DNA of 64,000 bases from JAAELZ01 sp965237995. Its GTDB lineage: Bacteria > Pseudomonadota > Gammaproteobacteria > Arenicellales > Poriferihabitantaceae. The notes below the pieces were generated by a model. That model ran no database searches. It was not told the DNA's origin and was given only the letters and a program-made list of their open reading frames with translations. The stretch covers positions 248,001 through 312,000 of the forward strand of contig CBDEGO010000002.1 in the NCBI GenBank assembly GCA_965237995.1, given 5' to 3'. Positions 16,136 to 25,609 of this stretch are shown here, piece after piece. Both the position numbers and the translations under genes were made by a program. How positions within the stretch are numbered: the first letter of the stretch is position 1; each line of letters opens with the position of its first letter.

Positions 16136-16606
16136 CTAGCTTGCTTTAATTTCGTCTAATACGTTAATCATTTCAAGCGCTGTGATGGCTGCTTCTGCAC
16201 CTTTATTGCCCGCTTTAGTACCTGCACGCTCGATAGCTTGTTCGATGGTATCGACCGTTAGCACGCCAAATATAACAGGGATATCATAGGCAGTAGCAAG
16301 ATGAGCCACACCGCCAGCGCATTCACCCGCAACAATGTCAAAATGAGGAGTCGCACCGCGAATAACCGCGCCTAAAGTGATGATAGCATCGTAACGCTCC
16401 GTCTCAATCATCGCTTTGGCGGCTGTTGGAATTTCAAAAGCGCCTGGCACCCAAACGCAATGAATATGGTCAGACTTAACTCCGTGACGAACTAAGATAT
16501 CTTCAGCGCCCTTAAGCAAGCCATCAGTTATAAATTCATTGAATCGCCCGGCGACGATGCCTAATTTTATATCGCCTGCGACTAATAAGCCTTTAATTTC
16601 TTTCAT
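16136..16606 (-). CDS. ribH: 6,7-dimethyl-8-ribityllumazine synthase
   Basis: A 156-residue enzyme that condenses 5-amino-6-ribitylamino-uracil with 3,4-dihydroxy-2-butanone 4-phosphate, the penultimate step of riboflavin synthesis, as a large shell-like oligomer. Visible motifs are GIVAGRFNEFITDGLL, WVPGAFEIP, ITLGAVIRGATPHFD (catalytic His region) and VIFGVLTVDT. I chose the ATG at 16606: its first base is the last base of the ribBX stop (TAATG), a tight translational coupling. A GTG 12 bp upstream would add four residues. Confidence 0.95.
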   Translation of the reverse strand: MKEIKGLLVAGDIKLGIVAGRFNEFITDGLLKGAEDILVRHGVKSDHIHCVWVPGAFEIPTAAKAMIETERYDAIITLGAVIRGATPHFDIVAGECAGGVAHLATAYDIPVIFGVLTVDTIEQAIERAGTKAGNKGAEAAITALEMINVLDEIKAS

Positions 16607-17772
16607 TATTGTTTCCACTGTTCATAACTTTCGTAATCAGGTAAATATTCACTGATTTCTAGCCCAAAGCCAGACAGTGCGTAAGCTTTGCGCTCTCTGC
16701 CTAACACCGCTAAATTGCCCACGCCTTGGTCGGCTAGTATCTGCCCCCCTGCACCTAACATTCTAAGTGCCTTATTCGGCTCTCCGTTGATGTTAGTTGT
16801 TTTAGGTGCGTCGCCGCTACGTGCATCACTGCGCGCTTGGTTTTGCATGCGCGATACCAATTCATCTTTGTGCTCATTATACGCCAATAAGGTTAAAACG
16901 CCTTGGCCTGATTCTGCGATGGCCTGCATGGAATCATCAATACTCCAGGTCGGTTTGTTTTCTGGCGTAACGACCATATCGAATAAACCACGGTGTACAT
17001 GCACCCTAACCAAACTAGTTAAATCTGCTTTTATTTCACCATAGCTAAGCGCCATATGCACATCGCCTTCAACCTGATCTTCATAGACTGTTGCGGTAAA
17101 TTCACCGTAGGCGGTGTTAAGCGTAGATTGTTCGACCCTCACCACGGTTGGGTCATTTTGCATTCGATACTGAATTAAATCGGCGATGGTGCCAATTTTC
17201 AAGCCGTGCTCTTTAGCAACCGGAATCAAATCGGGCAAACGCGCCATGGTGCCGTCAGGCTTGAGTATTTCACAAATCACGCTGGCAGGCTCATAGCCTG
17301 CTAAACGCGCCATGTCTACGCCTGCTTCCGTATGGCCAGCACGCGTCAACACACCGCCTGGCCGCGCCTTAATAGGGAAAATATGCCCTGGCATAACAAT
17401 ATCAGCAGGTACCGCATTACGTTTTACTGCAGCACGAATAGTAGTTGCCCTATCACCCGCTGATATACCCGTAGTCACACCCTCAGCCGCTTCTATGGAG
17501 AGCGTGAAGGCAGTTGAAAAGCGGGCATTATTCATGCTCACCATCAACGGCAAGTCCAGCTGCTGGCTGCGTTCTTCTGTTATTGTTAAGCAGATCAAAC
17601 CACGTCCATGCGTTGCCATGAAATTGATATCATCATCGGTAATACAATCTGCTGCGATTAAGAAATCACCTTCATTTTCTCGGTCTTCGTCGTCAACTAA
17701 AACCACCATTTTTCCTTGCCGGTAATCAGCTAGCAGGTCTTCAATCGGATCAATTTTTAGCGGAGCGGACAT
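16606..17772 (-). CDS. ribBA: 3,4-dihydroxy-2-butanone-4-phosphate synthase with degenerate GTP cyclohydrolase II domain (RibBX type)
   Basis: A 388-residue two-domain protein. The N-terminal half (about 1-210) is RibB, with DDEDRENEGD, THGRGLICL, RAGHTEAGVDMARLAGY and CEILKPDGTMAR, and makes the four-carbon riboflavin precursor from ribulose 5-phosphate. The C-terminal half aligns with GTP cyclohydrolase II in layout (MLGAGGQILADQGVGNL), but the zinc-binding Cys motif after RVH is absent: the sequence reads VHVHRGLFDMVV. It also lacks the usual catalytic Tyr/Arg block. It is therefore probably RibB fused to an inactive RibX domain, and a true RibA should exist elsewhere in the genome. It lies 11 bp after ribE. 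Confidence 0.92.
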   Translation of the reverse strand: MSAPLKIDPIEDLLADYRQGKMVVLVDDEDRENEGDFLIAADCITDDDINFMATHGRGLICLTITEERSQQLDLPLMVSMNNARFSTAFTLSIEAAEGVTTGISAGDRATTIRAAVKRNAVPADIVMPGHIFPIKARPGGVLTRAGHTEAGVDMARLAGYEPASVICEILKPDGTMARLPDLIPVAKEHGLKIGTIADLIQYRMQNDPTVVRVEQSTLNTAYGEFTATVYEDQVEGDVHMALSYGEIKADLTSLVRVHVHRGLFDMVVTPENKPTWSIDDSMQAIAESGQGVLTLLAYNEHKDELVSRMQNQARSDARSGDAPKTTNINGEPNKALRMLGAGGQILADQGVGNLAVLGRERKAYALSGFGLEISEYLPDYESYEQWKQ

Positions 17773-17783
17773 ACTTTTAATCG

Positions 17784-18404
17784 TTATTTTGCGCCAGATT
17801 CATAAGTGCGCATTCTATCAAGATAACGCGCGATCACATCAATTTCTAGATGTACATCATCTCCCTGTTGTAATCGACCTAAAGAAGTCACCTGCAAGGT
17901 GTGTGGCACTATTGTTACTGATATGAGGCTGTAGTTAGGCAAGTCTTTAACGATACGGTTAGTCGTTAAGCTAACGCCATCAATACAGATAGAACCTTTG
18001 TTTGCGACAAATTTCGCTAAATTTGCGGGCACTCGAAAATGCATTTCAGTTGCATCACCTTGATCAATCACTTGATCGAGGCTTCCTAAGCCGTCAACAT
18101 GCCCCGTCACTAAATGCCCGCCAAGTGGAGTGGATAAACTTAACGCTAACTCTAAATTTACGCTCTGCCCTTGTTGCCATTGGGCAATATTAGTTTTCGC
18201 TAAGCTTTCTAATGACACATCAAAACTCGCTTGCCCCTGTTGCACTTTAACCACCGTTAAACAAGCGCCGTTGACTGCCACGCTATCTCCAATTTGTATC
18301 TGCGCAATATCAAGTGCAGACAAATCAATAGTTAATCGACAACCACCCTCGTTAATATGGTGCTCTGTCAGTGCGCCTAGCGCTTGGACAATTCCAGTAA
18401 ACAT
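17784..18404 (-). CDS. ribE: Riboflavin synthase, alpha chain
   Basis: A 206-residue enzyme made of two tandem lumazine-binding barrels. The first starts MFTGIVQALGAL and contains GDSVAVNGACLTV; the second contains GHLVTGHVDGLG and GSICIDGVSLT, with the same GxxVxGxxLT pattern. It performs the dismutation of two lumazine molecules into riboflavin. It is placed 4 bp after ribD and 11 bp before ribBX, in one operon. E. coli literature names the same enzyme RibC. Confidence 0.95.
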   Translation of the reverse strand: MFTGIVQALGALTEHHINEGGCRLTIDLSALDIAQIQIGDSVAVNGACLTVVKVQQGQASFDVSLESLAKTNIAQWQQGQSVNLELALSLSTPLGGHLVTGHVDGLGSLDQVIDQGDATEMHFRVPANLAKFVANKGSICIDGVSLTTNRIVKDLPNYSLISVTIVPHTLQVTSLGRLQQGDDVHLEIDVIARYLDRMRTYESGAK

Positions 18405-18408
18405 GGCT

Positions 18409-19521
18409 TTATTGTTTGGCTAAGGTGAGCTTTAAATCACGCCCTATTAATCGCACGTCTTTAATTTCAAACGATTGCTTGTCGGTTAACTTGGCGAGGC
18501 TGGGTATTTTAAACGCATTGCGCGCGTCACTACCAAGTATATCGGGGGCCATATAAACAATTAATTCATCGACTAAGCCTTGTTCTATAAACGCCCCAGA
18601 CAAAGTGGCGCCCGCTTCAACAAGTAAATGGTTTATCTCCCTACTGCCTAAATCGCTTAGCACTTCGGTCAACTCTAGGTAACCAAGCGATGAAGTCGCT
18701 GCAGTTGCCACTTCAACTTTATCGCTAGCAAGCGATGTATTTGCGATGGATTGATAAATTAATGATTGCCCCGTTTCGTGCAATAACTTTGCAGTTGCCG
18801 GCATTCGGCTACGGCTATCTAATACCACTCTTAACGGTTGGCGCATCGCAGCATCAAGGCGCACCGTCATTTGCGGGTCATCAGCTAACACCGTATCAAT
18901 ACCCGTTAGCACCGCCCCTGCCTCTAATCTTAAACGATGAACATCTTGACGTGCGCTAGGCGAGGTAATCCACTTGCTTTCGCCGCTAGACAGTGCGGTA
19001 TTACCATCTAAACTCATCGCCACTTTTAATCGAACGAATGGCTTGCCGTGACGCATGCGATGAAAAAATGCACGATTAATATCCAGAGCACTAGACTCAC
19101 CTACCCCAACGCTTACTTCAATACCCGCTTGTTCTAATAAGGCAACGCCTTTGCCCGATACTTGAGGGTTTGGATCCAAAGTCGCAATGACCACTCTCGC
19201 TGGGCTTGCTTTAATCAACGCACGGGTGCATGGGCCAGTTCTACCCGTATGACAGCAAGGCTCAAGGGTGACATAAATGGTTGCGCCTTGGGTGTTCTCT
19301 ATTGCGCTTTCAAGTGCATTTATTTCAGCATGCGGGCCACCAGCGGGTGAAGTAAATCCTTCGCCGATCACCTTGCCATTTTTGACAATCAAGCACCCAA
19401 CATGTGGATTGGGCTGAGAATCATAACGGCCTTTTCGTGATAACTTAAGCGCCTGCGCCATAAACTGCGCGTCAATCATAGCTTGCTGGTCGTTAGAGTC
19501 AGCCGCGCTTTTGACAGTCAT
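18409..19521 (-). CDS. ribD: Riboflavin biosynthesis deaminase/reductase RibD
   Basis: A 370-residue bifunctional enzyme. The N-terminal cytidine-deaminase-like domain shows the zinc site as HAEINAL and CCHTGRTGPC. The C-terminal reductase domain begins near 150 with RPFVRLKVAMSLDGNTA-like sequence (here GKPFVRLKVAMSLDG) and SKWITSPSARQDVHRLR, and ends with the EAGATLSGAFIEQGLVDE motif. It converts the GTP-derived pyrimidine through deamination and side-chain reduction. It lies 9 bp after nrdR. No RFN (FMN) riboswitch is found upstream in the short gap. Confidence 0.95.
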   Translation of the reverse strand: MTVKSAADSNDQQAMIDAQFMAQALKLSRKGRYDSQPNPHVGCLIVKNGKVIGEGFTSPAGGPHAEINALESAIENTQGATIYVTLEPCCHTGRTGPCTRALIKASPARVVIATLDPNPQVSGKGVALLEQAGIEVSVGVGESSALDINRAFFHRMRHGKPFVRLKVAMSLDGNTALSSGESKWITSPSARQDVHRLRLEAGAVLTGIDTVLADDPQMTVRLDAAMRQPLRVVLDSRSRMPATAKLLHETGQSLIYQSIANTSLASDKVEVATAATSSLGYLELTEVLSDLGSREINHLLVEAGATLSGAFIEQGLVDELIVYMAPDILGSDARNAFKIPSLAKLTDKQSFEIKDVRLIGRDLKLTLAKQ

Positions 19522-19530
19522 TGTAGAAGA

Positions 19531-20049
19531 TTAAGCCGATTTAGGACGCGGCTTTGGAATCACCTTAAGCTCCGCTTGTACTGTTGGTTCAGCGGGCAAC
19601 ACATCTTTAAGCTTTTGCACTAATTCGTTGAATTCATCCAAGTCTTGAAAACGACGATACACGGAAGCAAAACGTACATAGGCTACTTCGTCCAATTGCC
19701 GCAACTCGTCCATTACGCAAGCACCAATTTGCTCAGTGCGGATTTCATCTTCGCCTGAAAACGAAAATTTGCGCAGTAAACGCTGAATAGACGACTCTAT
19801 TTGTTCTTGATTGATAGGGCGCTTTTGTAGCGCAATTGAAAAGCCATCACGTATCTTCTGTTCGCTAAATTTTTCTTGTTTGCCGTCAGATTTAATGACT
19901 TGCGGCAAATGCAATTCTACCCGCTCATAGGTAGTATAACGCTCCGAACAATCTTGGCAAACCCGGCGCCTACGCACGGTTTCACCAGAATCACTCTCGC
20001 GCGAATCAATAACACGCGTATCTTCAGATTGGCAAAATGGGCAACGCAT
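19531..20049 (-). CDS. nrdR: Transcriptional repressor NrdR
   Basis: A 172-residue regulator of ribonucleotide reductase genes. The N-terminal zinc ribbon is complete (MRCPFC, then VCQDCSERYTTYER), followed by an ATP-cone domain that senses ATP/dATP (VIKSDGKQEKFSEQKIRDG). It binds NrdR boxes upstream of nrd operons. In many relatives glyA precedes nrdR; here secF does, 43 bp upstream. No NrdR box was seen within the window. Confidence 0.95.
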   Translation of the reverse strand: MRCPFCQSEDTRVIDSRESDSGETVRRRRVCQDCSERYTTYERVELHLPQVIKSDGKQEKFSEQKIRDGFSIALQKRPINQEQIESSIQRLLRKFSFSGEDEIRTEQIGACVMDELRQLDEVAYVRFASVYRRFQDLDEFNELVQKLKDVLPAEPTVQAELKVIPKPRPKSA

Positions 20050-20092
20050 GATTTGGGTTTATCGCAAACACTCTGGAATAGTCACTATCTAA

Positions 20093-21103
20093 TTAAACTA
20101 AAGCCTTAACGTCATCTTCTTCTTTTTCGCTAGGCATCATATGATCACGCTTAATGCCAAGTGCCAATACCGCGGGACTGGCTACGTAAATAGATGAATA
20201 CGTTCCTACTAGCACACCCAAAGCCAGCGCGATTGAAAAACCGCGTAACACTTCGCCACCAAAAATAAGCAAGGTTAATACCACTAATAAGGTCGTCACC
20301 GACGTTAAGATGGTTCTTGGCAGTGTATCGTTTATCGCAGAGTTAAGAACAAACACGCTGTCACCTTTACGCTTTTTGCGGAAATTTTCCCTAATGCGAT
20401 CAAACACCACAATCGTATCGTTCAAGGAGTAGCCAATCACTGCAAGCACCGCCGCTAAGACCGATAAGGTAAACTCAAACTGAAAGACGGCAAACGCGCC
20501 CAAAGTAATCAACACATCATGCACCAGAGCGACGATCGAACCAACTGAAAACTGCCAACGAAAACGAAAGGCCACGTACACTAAAATGCCCAATAAGGCA
20601 TAAAGCATCGCTAAGCCGCCCTGATTCGCCAGTTCTTCGCCAATTTGTGGCCCAACGAATTCAACACGGCGCATTTGTATAGAACAGTCTCCAGAAGTAC
20701 CACTTTTGATACATTGTTGAACACCGGTTGCACCCTCTACATCAGTAGAAATAACCTCAGAATCGGCCGCTCGTAGTGTCTCCATAATACGTGCGCTCAA
20801 TCCCGATGCGTCTTTAGTATCGTCGGATGGCATACGAATCAACACATCTTTTGACGTACCAAAGTGTTGCACTATTGCATCTTCATATTCGGCGTTAAGC
20901 AGTGTACTACGCACCACTTCAACTTCAACGGGCTTGTCATAACCAACTTCAACTAAGGTTCCGCCGGTGAAATCGATACCAAAATTCAGACCTCGAACCG
21001 CTAACGCCGCAATGCTAATGACGATGAGTGCTACTGATATGACCAGCGCAAGTTTTCGCCGCCCGAGGAAGTCGATATTGGTTCCTTTATTGAATATTTG
21101 CAT
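20093..21103 (-). CDS. secF: Protein translocase subunit SecF
   Basis: A 336-residue RND-family membrane protein with six spans. The periplasmic P1 head follows the first span (NFGIDFTGGTLVEV is the SecF signature), and GYSLNDTIVVFDRIREN lies in the conserved D-x5-D-R region of span 4-5, needed for proton use. With SecD and YajC it pulls translocated proteins to the periplasmic side of SecYEG. It starts 4 bp after the secD stop codon. Confidence 0.96.
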   Translation of the reverse strand: MQIFNKGTNIDFLGRRKLALVISVALIVISIAALAVRGLNFGIDFTGGTLVEVGYDKPVEVEVVRSTLLNAEYEDAIVQHFGTSKDVLIRMPSDDTKDASGLSARIMETLRAADSEVISTDVEGATGVQQCIKSGTSGDCSIQMRRVEFVGPQIGEELANQGGLAMLYALLGILVYVAFRFRWQFSVGSIVALVHDVLITLGAFAVFQFEFTLSVLAAVLAVIGYSLNDTIVVFDRIRENFRKKRKGDSVFVLNSAINDTLPRTILTSVTTLLVVLTLLIFGGEVLRGFSIALALGVLVGTYSSIYVASPAVLALGIKRDHMMPSEKEEDDVKALV

Positions 21104-21107
21104 GAGC

Positions 21108-22991
21108 TTATATCGCTATTTTTTCTAGTTTGGCTTTACCGCCGTAAATCAAATTAACTAAGCCTCGGCTCACAACAATAGCGGTGAACATTGAGGTGAG
21201 AATGCCGATGCTTAGGGTCACTGCAAAACCTTTTATTGGGCCTGTTCCAAAAGCGAACAGCACGGCAGAAGCAATCAGGGTGGTGACGTTCGCGTCCAAA
21301 ATGGTGCCAAAAGCACGTGCATAGCCTTGGTCAATGCTAGCGGCAGGAGAATTGCCATTACGAAGCTCTTCGCGTATGCGTTCAAATATCAACACATTGG
21401 CGTCTACCGCCATACCAACCGTCAACACGATACCCGCCACGCCAGGAAGCGTTAATGTGGCCTGAAAGAAAGACAATACCGCCACCATTAGCACCAGATT
21501 CAATACCAGCGCGACGTCGGCCACTAGGCCAAATACGCGGTAGTATATGGCCATAAACACTAACACCAACGCCAAGCCCACCATGACGGAAATAAACCCT
21601 TGATTAATGTTGTCTTTACCTAAGCTTGGACCGACTGTACGTTCTTCAATAATTTCAATTGGGGCGGCTAACGCACCAGCGCGCAACATTAACGATAAGT
21701 CACGGGCCTCGCCGATACCATCTAAACCAGAAATTTGAAAACGCTTGCCCAGTTGGTCACGAATGACCGGAGCGGTAATGACTTCTTCAAGCTTAGTGCT
21801 TTTACGTCTCGGCTGACCTTTGGCATCAAGCAAAACAACACCGTCCGTATCTTTTAGGGTTTCGGTAATAGTTTCAAGGTAAACCACCGCCATTCGGCTA
21901 CCGATATTCGGCCCAGTCGCATCTCTATTGGCACTCTCACCCTTCCCGTCTAAAGTAATACTTACAATTGGAGTACCATTTTGAGTGTCGATACTTGCTT
22001 GTGCATCAACGATATTATCACCGGAGTAGATCAAGTCATCTTTAAGCAAAATTTTCCTACCATCACGCTGTTCATATAATCTCGCTCCAGGTGGAGCTAC
22101 GTTAGTAGAAACAGCCGTGCTATTACGTTGCTCGTCAACCAGTCGCATCTCTAAAGTCGCGGCGCGGCCTAATATACGCTTAGCGCGTGCGGTATCTTGT
22201 ACGCCGGGTAATTGCACCACAATACGGTTATCACCTTGTTGCTGTACAATCGGTTCTGCAACGCCGAGTTGGTCAATACGATTGCGCAGTGACGTCATAT
22301 TTTGTTGCAGTGCGAACTCCTTTAAGTCTTTAATTTCTTGATCATCCAACTTAAATCGTAGAGTATCGCCTTGCGTCTCTTGTGGCACAAACGTCAATTC
22401 TGGTAACTCACGTTCTACACGTTTTATTGCTTTGGTTGCTTCTTCTGGCTTACGCAGTACTATTTCAATATCACCAGTTTCACTCTGTTTGGCGCTCTTA
22501 TAGTGCACACCGACTTTGCGCAATTCAGACTTTAAATCAGTAACCGAACGACTTTTTGTGGTTGCAACTGCGGCGTCCATATCCACTTCGAGAAGGAAGT
22601 GTACACCGCCGCGCAAATCCAAACCTAGATACATCGGCGAAATACCTAAGTTGGTAATCCATTGTGGTGCTGCAGGTAATAGCGTTAAGGCAACTGTATA
22701 TGCTCGACCTAGCTCTTTAGAAATGATATCGCGCGCTTTAAGTTGCTGCTCTGTATCAGCAAAGCGCAGTTCGACCGAGCCTGATTGATAAGAAACCGAC
22801 TTAGCCGCAATATTATTATCTTGTAGTACTTTATCTATCTGCACAAGCGCTGATTTTTCTAACGACAGCCCTCTTGCTCCACGCAATTGAACGCCTGGGT
22901 CATCACCAAACAGATTCGGAAAGGCATAAAATGACCCTATGGTCACAACCAAAATAATTAATAAATACTTCCAAACAGGGTATTTATTCAT
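21108..22991 (-). CDS. secD: Protein translocase subunit SecD
   Basis: A 627-residue RND-type membrane subunit of the Sec accessory complex. After the first span come the periplasmic P1 base and head, with YLGLDLRGGVHFLLEVD, the D1 signature. The C-terminal five spans carry VGMAVDANVLIFERIREE, whose Asp residues are needed for proton-driven function. The size is normal for SecD. It lies 80 bp after yajC and 4 bp before secF, on the same strand. Confidence 0.96.
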   Translation of the reverse strand: MNKYPVWKYLLIILVVTIGSFYAFPNLFGDDPGVQLRGARGLSLEKSALVQIDKVLQDNNIAAKSVSYQSGSVELRFADTEQQLKARDIISKELGRAYTVALTLLPAAPQWITNLGISPMYLGLDLRGGVHFLLEVDMDAAVATTKSRSVTDLKSELRKVGVHYKSAKQSETGDIEIVLRKPEEATKAIKRVERELPELTFVPQETQGDTLRFKLDDQEIKDLKEFALQQNMTSLRNRIDQLGVAEPIVQQQGDNRIVVQLPGVQDTARAKRILGRAATLEMRLVDEQRNSTAVSTNVAPPGARLYEQRDGRKILLKDDLIYSGDNIVDAQASIDTQNGTPIVSITLDGKGESANRDATGPNIGSRMAVVYLETITETLKDTDGVVLLDAKGQPRRKSTKLEEVITAPVIRDQLGKRFQISGLDGIGEARDLSLMLRAGALAAPIEIIEERTVGPSLGKDNINQGFISVMVGLALVLVFMAIYYRVFGLVADVALVLNLVLMVAVLSFFQATLTLPGVAGIVLTVGMAVDANVLIFERIREELRNGNSPAASIDQGYARAFGTILDANVTTLIASAVLFAFGTGPIKGFAVTLSIGILTSMFTAIVVSRGLVNLIYGGKAKLEKIAI

Positions 22992-23071
22992 ACCGCTTCG
23001 ACTCCAAAAAATGAACTCGCCATTGCGGACGAGCTAGTAATAAAAAACGCTACTTAATAATTTAAGTTAGG

Positions 23072-23398
23072 TTAAGCGGATTTAACCGTTCCCTTAGGCA
23101 GCACTTGCGCAACCGCCGACGCTTGCATTTTGATGTCGACACCTTCGGTAATGGTTAGTGTGACGTTGTCGTCTTTTACGCCCGAAATTTTGCCTAAAAT
23201 ACCACCGCTAGTGACCACTTCATCACCCTTTTGAATATTGGCAACCATTTCTTTATGTGCTTTTTGTCGCTTTTGCTGCGGGCGAATCAACAAGAAGTAA
23301 AAAATCACAAATATAAATACCATGGGTAACAAACCCACTAATGTACTTGGACCACCGCCACCCGCTTGAGCATAGGCATTTGAAATAAATAAATTCAT
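23072..23398 (-). CDS. yajC: Preprotein translocase subunit YajC
   Basis: A 108-residue single-span protein. I set the start at the ATG 23398 because an upstream ORF extension of 25 residues has no YajC similarity. The single membrane segment LLPMVFIFVIFYFLLIRPQQKRQK with its RPQQKR basic end is the family signature, and VQKGDEVVTSGGILGKI-like sequence (IQKGDEVVTSGG) follows in the small cytoplasmic domain. It joins SecDF. It is the first gene of the yajC-secD-secF block. Confidence 0.93.
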   Translation of the reverse strand: MNLFISNAYAQAGGGGPSTLVGLLPMVFIFVIFYFLLIRPQQKRQKAHKEMVANIQKGDEVVTSGGILGKISGVKDDNVTLTITEGVDIKMQASAVAQVLPKGTVKSA

Positions 23399-23543
23399 CG
23401 TTTTCTCTTTAATAATGTTAATACTGTATATGTTGGCAAAACGGCTCAGCCTTAGCCCACAAAAACGGCGCAATTATGCCACAGCTAATGATCAGAAACT
23501 GTAGATTGTGTGCTTAAGTATTCGCTATTTATTGGAGTAAAAT

Positions 23544-23642
23544 ATGGGCACTAAAATAATGAATACAAGCCAAATAAATCGATTTAGGCAAAGCTTTCTT
23601 GCTATCTTCACTAATGGCAAAATAGGACGTCGCCCTCTTTAA
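23544..23642 (+). CDS. Possible small basic protein of 32 residues
   Basis: A short frame between divergent yajC and ispB has a good ribosome binding site (GGAG at 23534-23537, 6 nt before ATG) and encodes a 32-residue basic peptide ending in KIGRRPL. No family is recognised. It could be a leader peptide or chance frame. Confidence 0.3.
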   Translation: MGTKIMNTSQINRFRQSFLAIFTNGKIGRRPL

Positions 23643-23701
23643 TGATGGCTTATAGACCATAAAGCGCTTTGCCAGCGGCAAGCTTAAGATATAATTCAGC
23701 C

Positions 23702-24742
23702 ATGAACATGCAAGCGCCTTCTGCATCCATTGCACTCGCTAATGAAGCGAATAAAACGGACGAGAAACACCCCAACGCCCTCGTAGTTGCCACTAGCTTG
23801 GTGCAACACGAAATAGATCTCGTAAACGCCGAAATACGTTCACAGCTAAACTCTGATATCGCGCTTATCAACACCTTGGGTGAATACATCATTCAAAGCG
23901 GCGGGAAGCGATTGCGCCCACTCATTTTGTTGCTATCCGCTCGCGCATTTGACTACAGCGGCAAACAACATACACGACTCGCGACTGTAATTGAGTTTAT
24001 ACACACTGCCACATTGTTACATGACGATGTCGTTGATGCTTCTGCCTTGCGCCGAGGAAACCAAACGGCCAACGATATTTGGGGCAACGAAGCCAGCGTA
24101 TTAGTAGGTGACTTTCTCTACTCACGCGCTTTTGAAATAATGGTGACGGCTGACTCCATGCCGGTGATGGATGTAATGGCGCGAACCACTAACACCATCG
24201 CCGAAGGCGAAGTGATGCAGTTACTGAACGCCCATGAAGCCGATACCTCTGAACAAGCGTACTTAGAAACGATCTACCGTAAAACCGCTTGCCTGTTCGA
24301 ATCTGCTGCGCAATTAGGTGGCTTAGTTGGCGGGGCAAGCATCGAACAGATTGAGGCCCTACGCGAATATGGCAAACGCTTAGGTAATGCATTTCAAATT
24401 ATGGATGATATGCTTGATTACCAATCTAGTAGCGTAGAAATGGGCAAGAACAGCGGAGACGACTTGGCGGAAGGTAAGATCACCCTGCCGCTCATTGAAG
24501 CTAAAAAGCGCGGCAGTAAAGAGCAACAAGAGGTCATCACTGACGCCATCAAAAACGGTAAACGTGAACAACTTGCCGTTATTTTGCATATCGTTGAAGA
24601 AACGGGTGCGCTGCAATACACCGCTCAAGTAGCGGAAAAGCAAGTCGACCTAGCCCAACAGGCCTTACTTGCGCTCCCAGCTAATGAATTTACCCAAGCG
24701 TTACACCAGCTTGCAGACTTCTCGATTCAGCGTACATACTAA
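23702..24742 (+). CDS. ispB: Octaprenyl (polyprenyl) diphosphate synthase
   Basis: A 346-residue trans-prenyltransferase from the ATG at 23702 (an upstream in-frame start would add 11 atypical residues). The two aspartate-rich motifs, LLHDDVVDASALRRGN and QIMDDMLDY, bind the Mg-diphosphate of the allylic and isopentenyl substrates. QSGGKRLRPLILLL is the family N-terminal motif. It makes the side chain of ubiquinone/menaquinone by adding isoprene units. In many relatives rplU-rpmA is divergent from this gene; here yajC-secDF is. Confidence 0.93.
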   Translation: MNMQAPSASIALANEANKTDEKHPNALVVATSLVQHEIDLVNAEIRSQLNSDIALINTLGEYIIQSGGKRLRPLILLLSARAFDYSGKQHTRLATVIEFIHTATLLHDDVVDASALRRGNQTANDIWGNEASVLVGDFLYSRAFEIMVTADSMPVMDVMARTTNTIAEGEVMQLLNAHEADTSEQAYLETIYRKTACLFESAAQLGGLVGGASIEQIEALREYGKRLGNAFQIMDDMLDYQSSSVEMGKNSGDDLAEGKITLPLIEAKKRGSKEQQEVITDAIKNGKREQLAVILHIVEETGALQYTAQVAEKQVDLAQQALLALPANEFTQALHQLADFSIQRTY

Positions 24743-24810
24743 CCCTATCAGTGCGCTTCACGCTCCACTGATTTCTTTGTGGTTCTAAATAAAGAACTGA
24801 TCAATTTCGC

Positions 24811-25518
24811 ATGCTAGATTCTTTCACTCCATTAGATGTTATCGCTGTTGTATGGTTCTTTGGCGTCTGGTTTTTATACAGTTACATTAGTAAAAAATCG
24901 ATTTATCAAGGTGACCGGATCACGTTGAACGGCTTATCGAATTTATATCGGGAAACATGGATGCTCAATATGATCAACCGAGACAGCCGCATTGTAGATT
25001 CTAATTTACTAAACACCTTGCTTCGAGGTGTGTCGTTCTTTTTGTCGGGTACAATTTTAACCATCGCAGGCCTCTACGCCGCATTAGGTGCCGCCAACGA
25101 TGTGATTGATATCACTTCACACATCCCCTTCGCGATAGATAGCACCATAGAAATGGTGAAGATAAAATTTCTTATTTTAATTAGCTTATTTGTTTATGTT
25201 TTCTTCAAATTAGTATGGTCATTACGCCTATATAACTACGGCATTGTCATGATGGGCGCCGCGCCTGAACATACAAGCAACGATGAAGACAAACAGCGCT
25301 ACGCCAAAAAAATGGGGGTAGTTATTTCCAAAGGCGGTATTTATTTTAACGAAGGAATGCGCGGCTTTGAGTTTGGTCTGGCCTATTTGGTTTGGCTTAT
25401 TCACCCGATCGGCTTAATTATCAGCACGACCATTGTTTTATTGGTTATCCACCGACGTGAATATCGCTCAGCCACACTGGCGGCGATGCAACGCTGGGAT
25501 GAAGAAAAACCTGAATAA
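24811..25518 (+). CDS. DUF599 family membrane protein
   Basis: A 235-residue inner-membrane protein with about four spans. The opening PLDVIAVVWFFGVWFLYSY, then RETWMLNMINRDSRIVDSNLL and GVSFFLSGTILTIAGL, and FFKLVWSLRLYNYGIVMMGA near the middle match DUF599 proteins. Their role is not known; conserved Arg/Asp in the cytoplasmic loop may interact with a partner. It starts 68 bp after ispB, possibly in the same transcript. Confidence 0.78.
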   Translation: MLDSFTPLDVIAVVWFFGVWFLYSYISKKSIYQGDRITLNGLSNLYRETWMLNMINRDSRIVDSNLLNTLLRGVSFFLSGTILTIAGLYAALGAANDVIDITSHIPFAIDSTIEMVKIKFLILISLFVYVFFKLVWSLRLYNYGIVMMGAAPEHTSNDEDKQRYAKKMGVVISKGGIYFNEGMRGFEFGLAYLVWLIHPIGLIISTTIVLLVIHRREYRSATLAAMQRWDEEKPE

Positions 25519-25609
25519 AGCAACACATTAGAAGCTATCTATTTGATATGGCTATATTTTATCATTTATGCTATAGTTATAATGCTAACCGCTTAACAGA
25601 GGAATAAGT

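Noticed and set aside
15012..20100. FMN (RFN) riboswitch for the riboflavin genes
   Set aside because: The gaps around ribD, ribE, ribBX and ribH are too short, and the larger gap before ribH-nusB shows no RFN-like conserved blocks.
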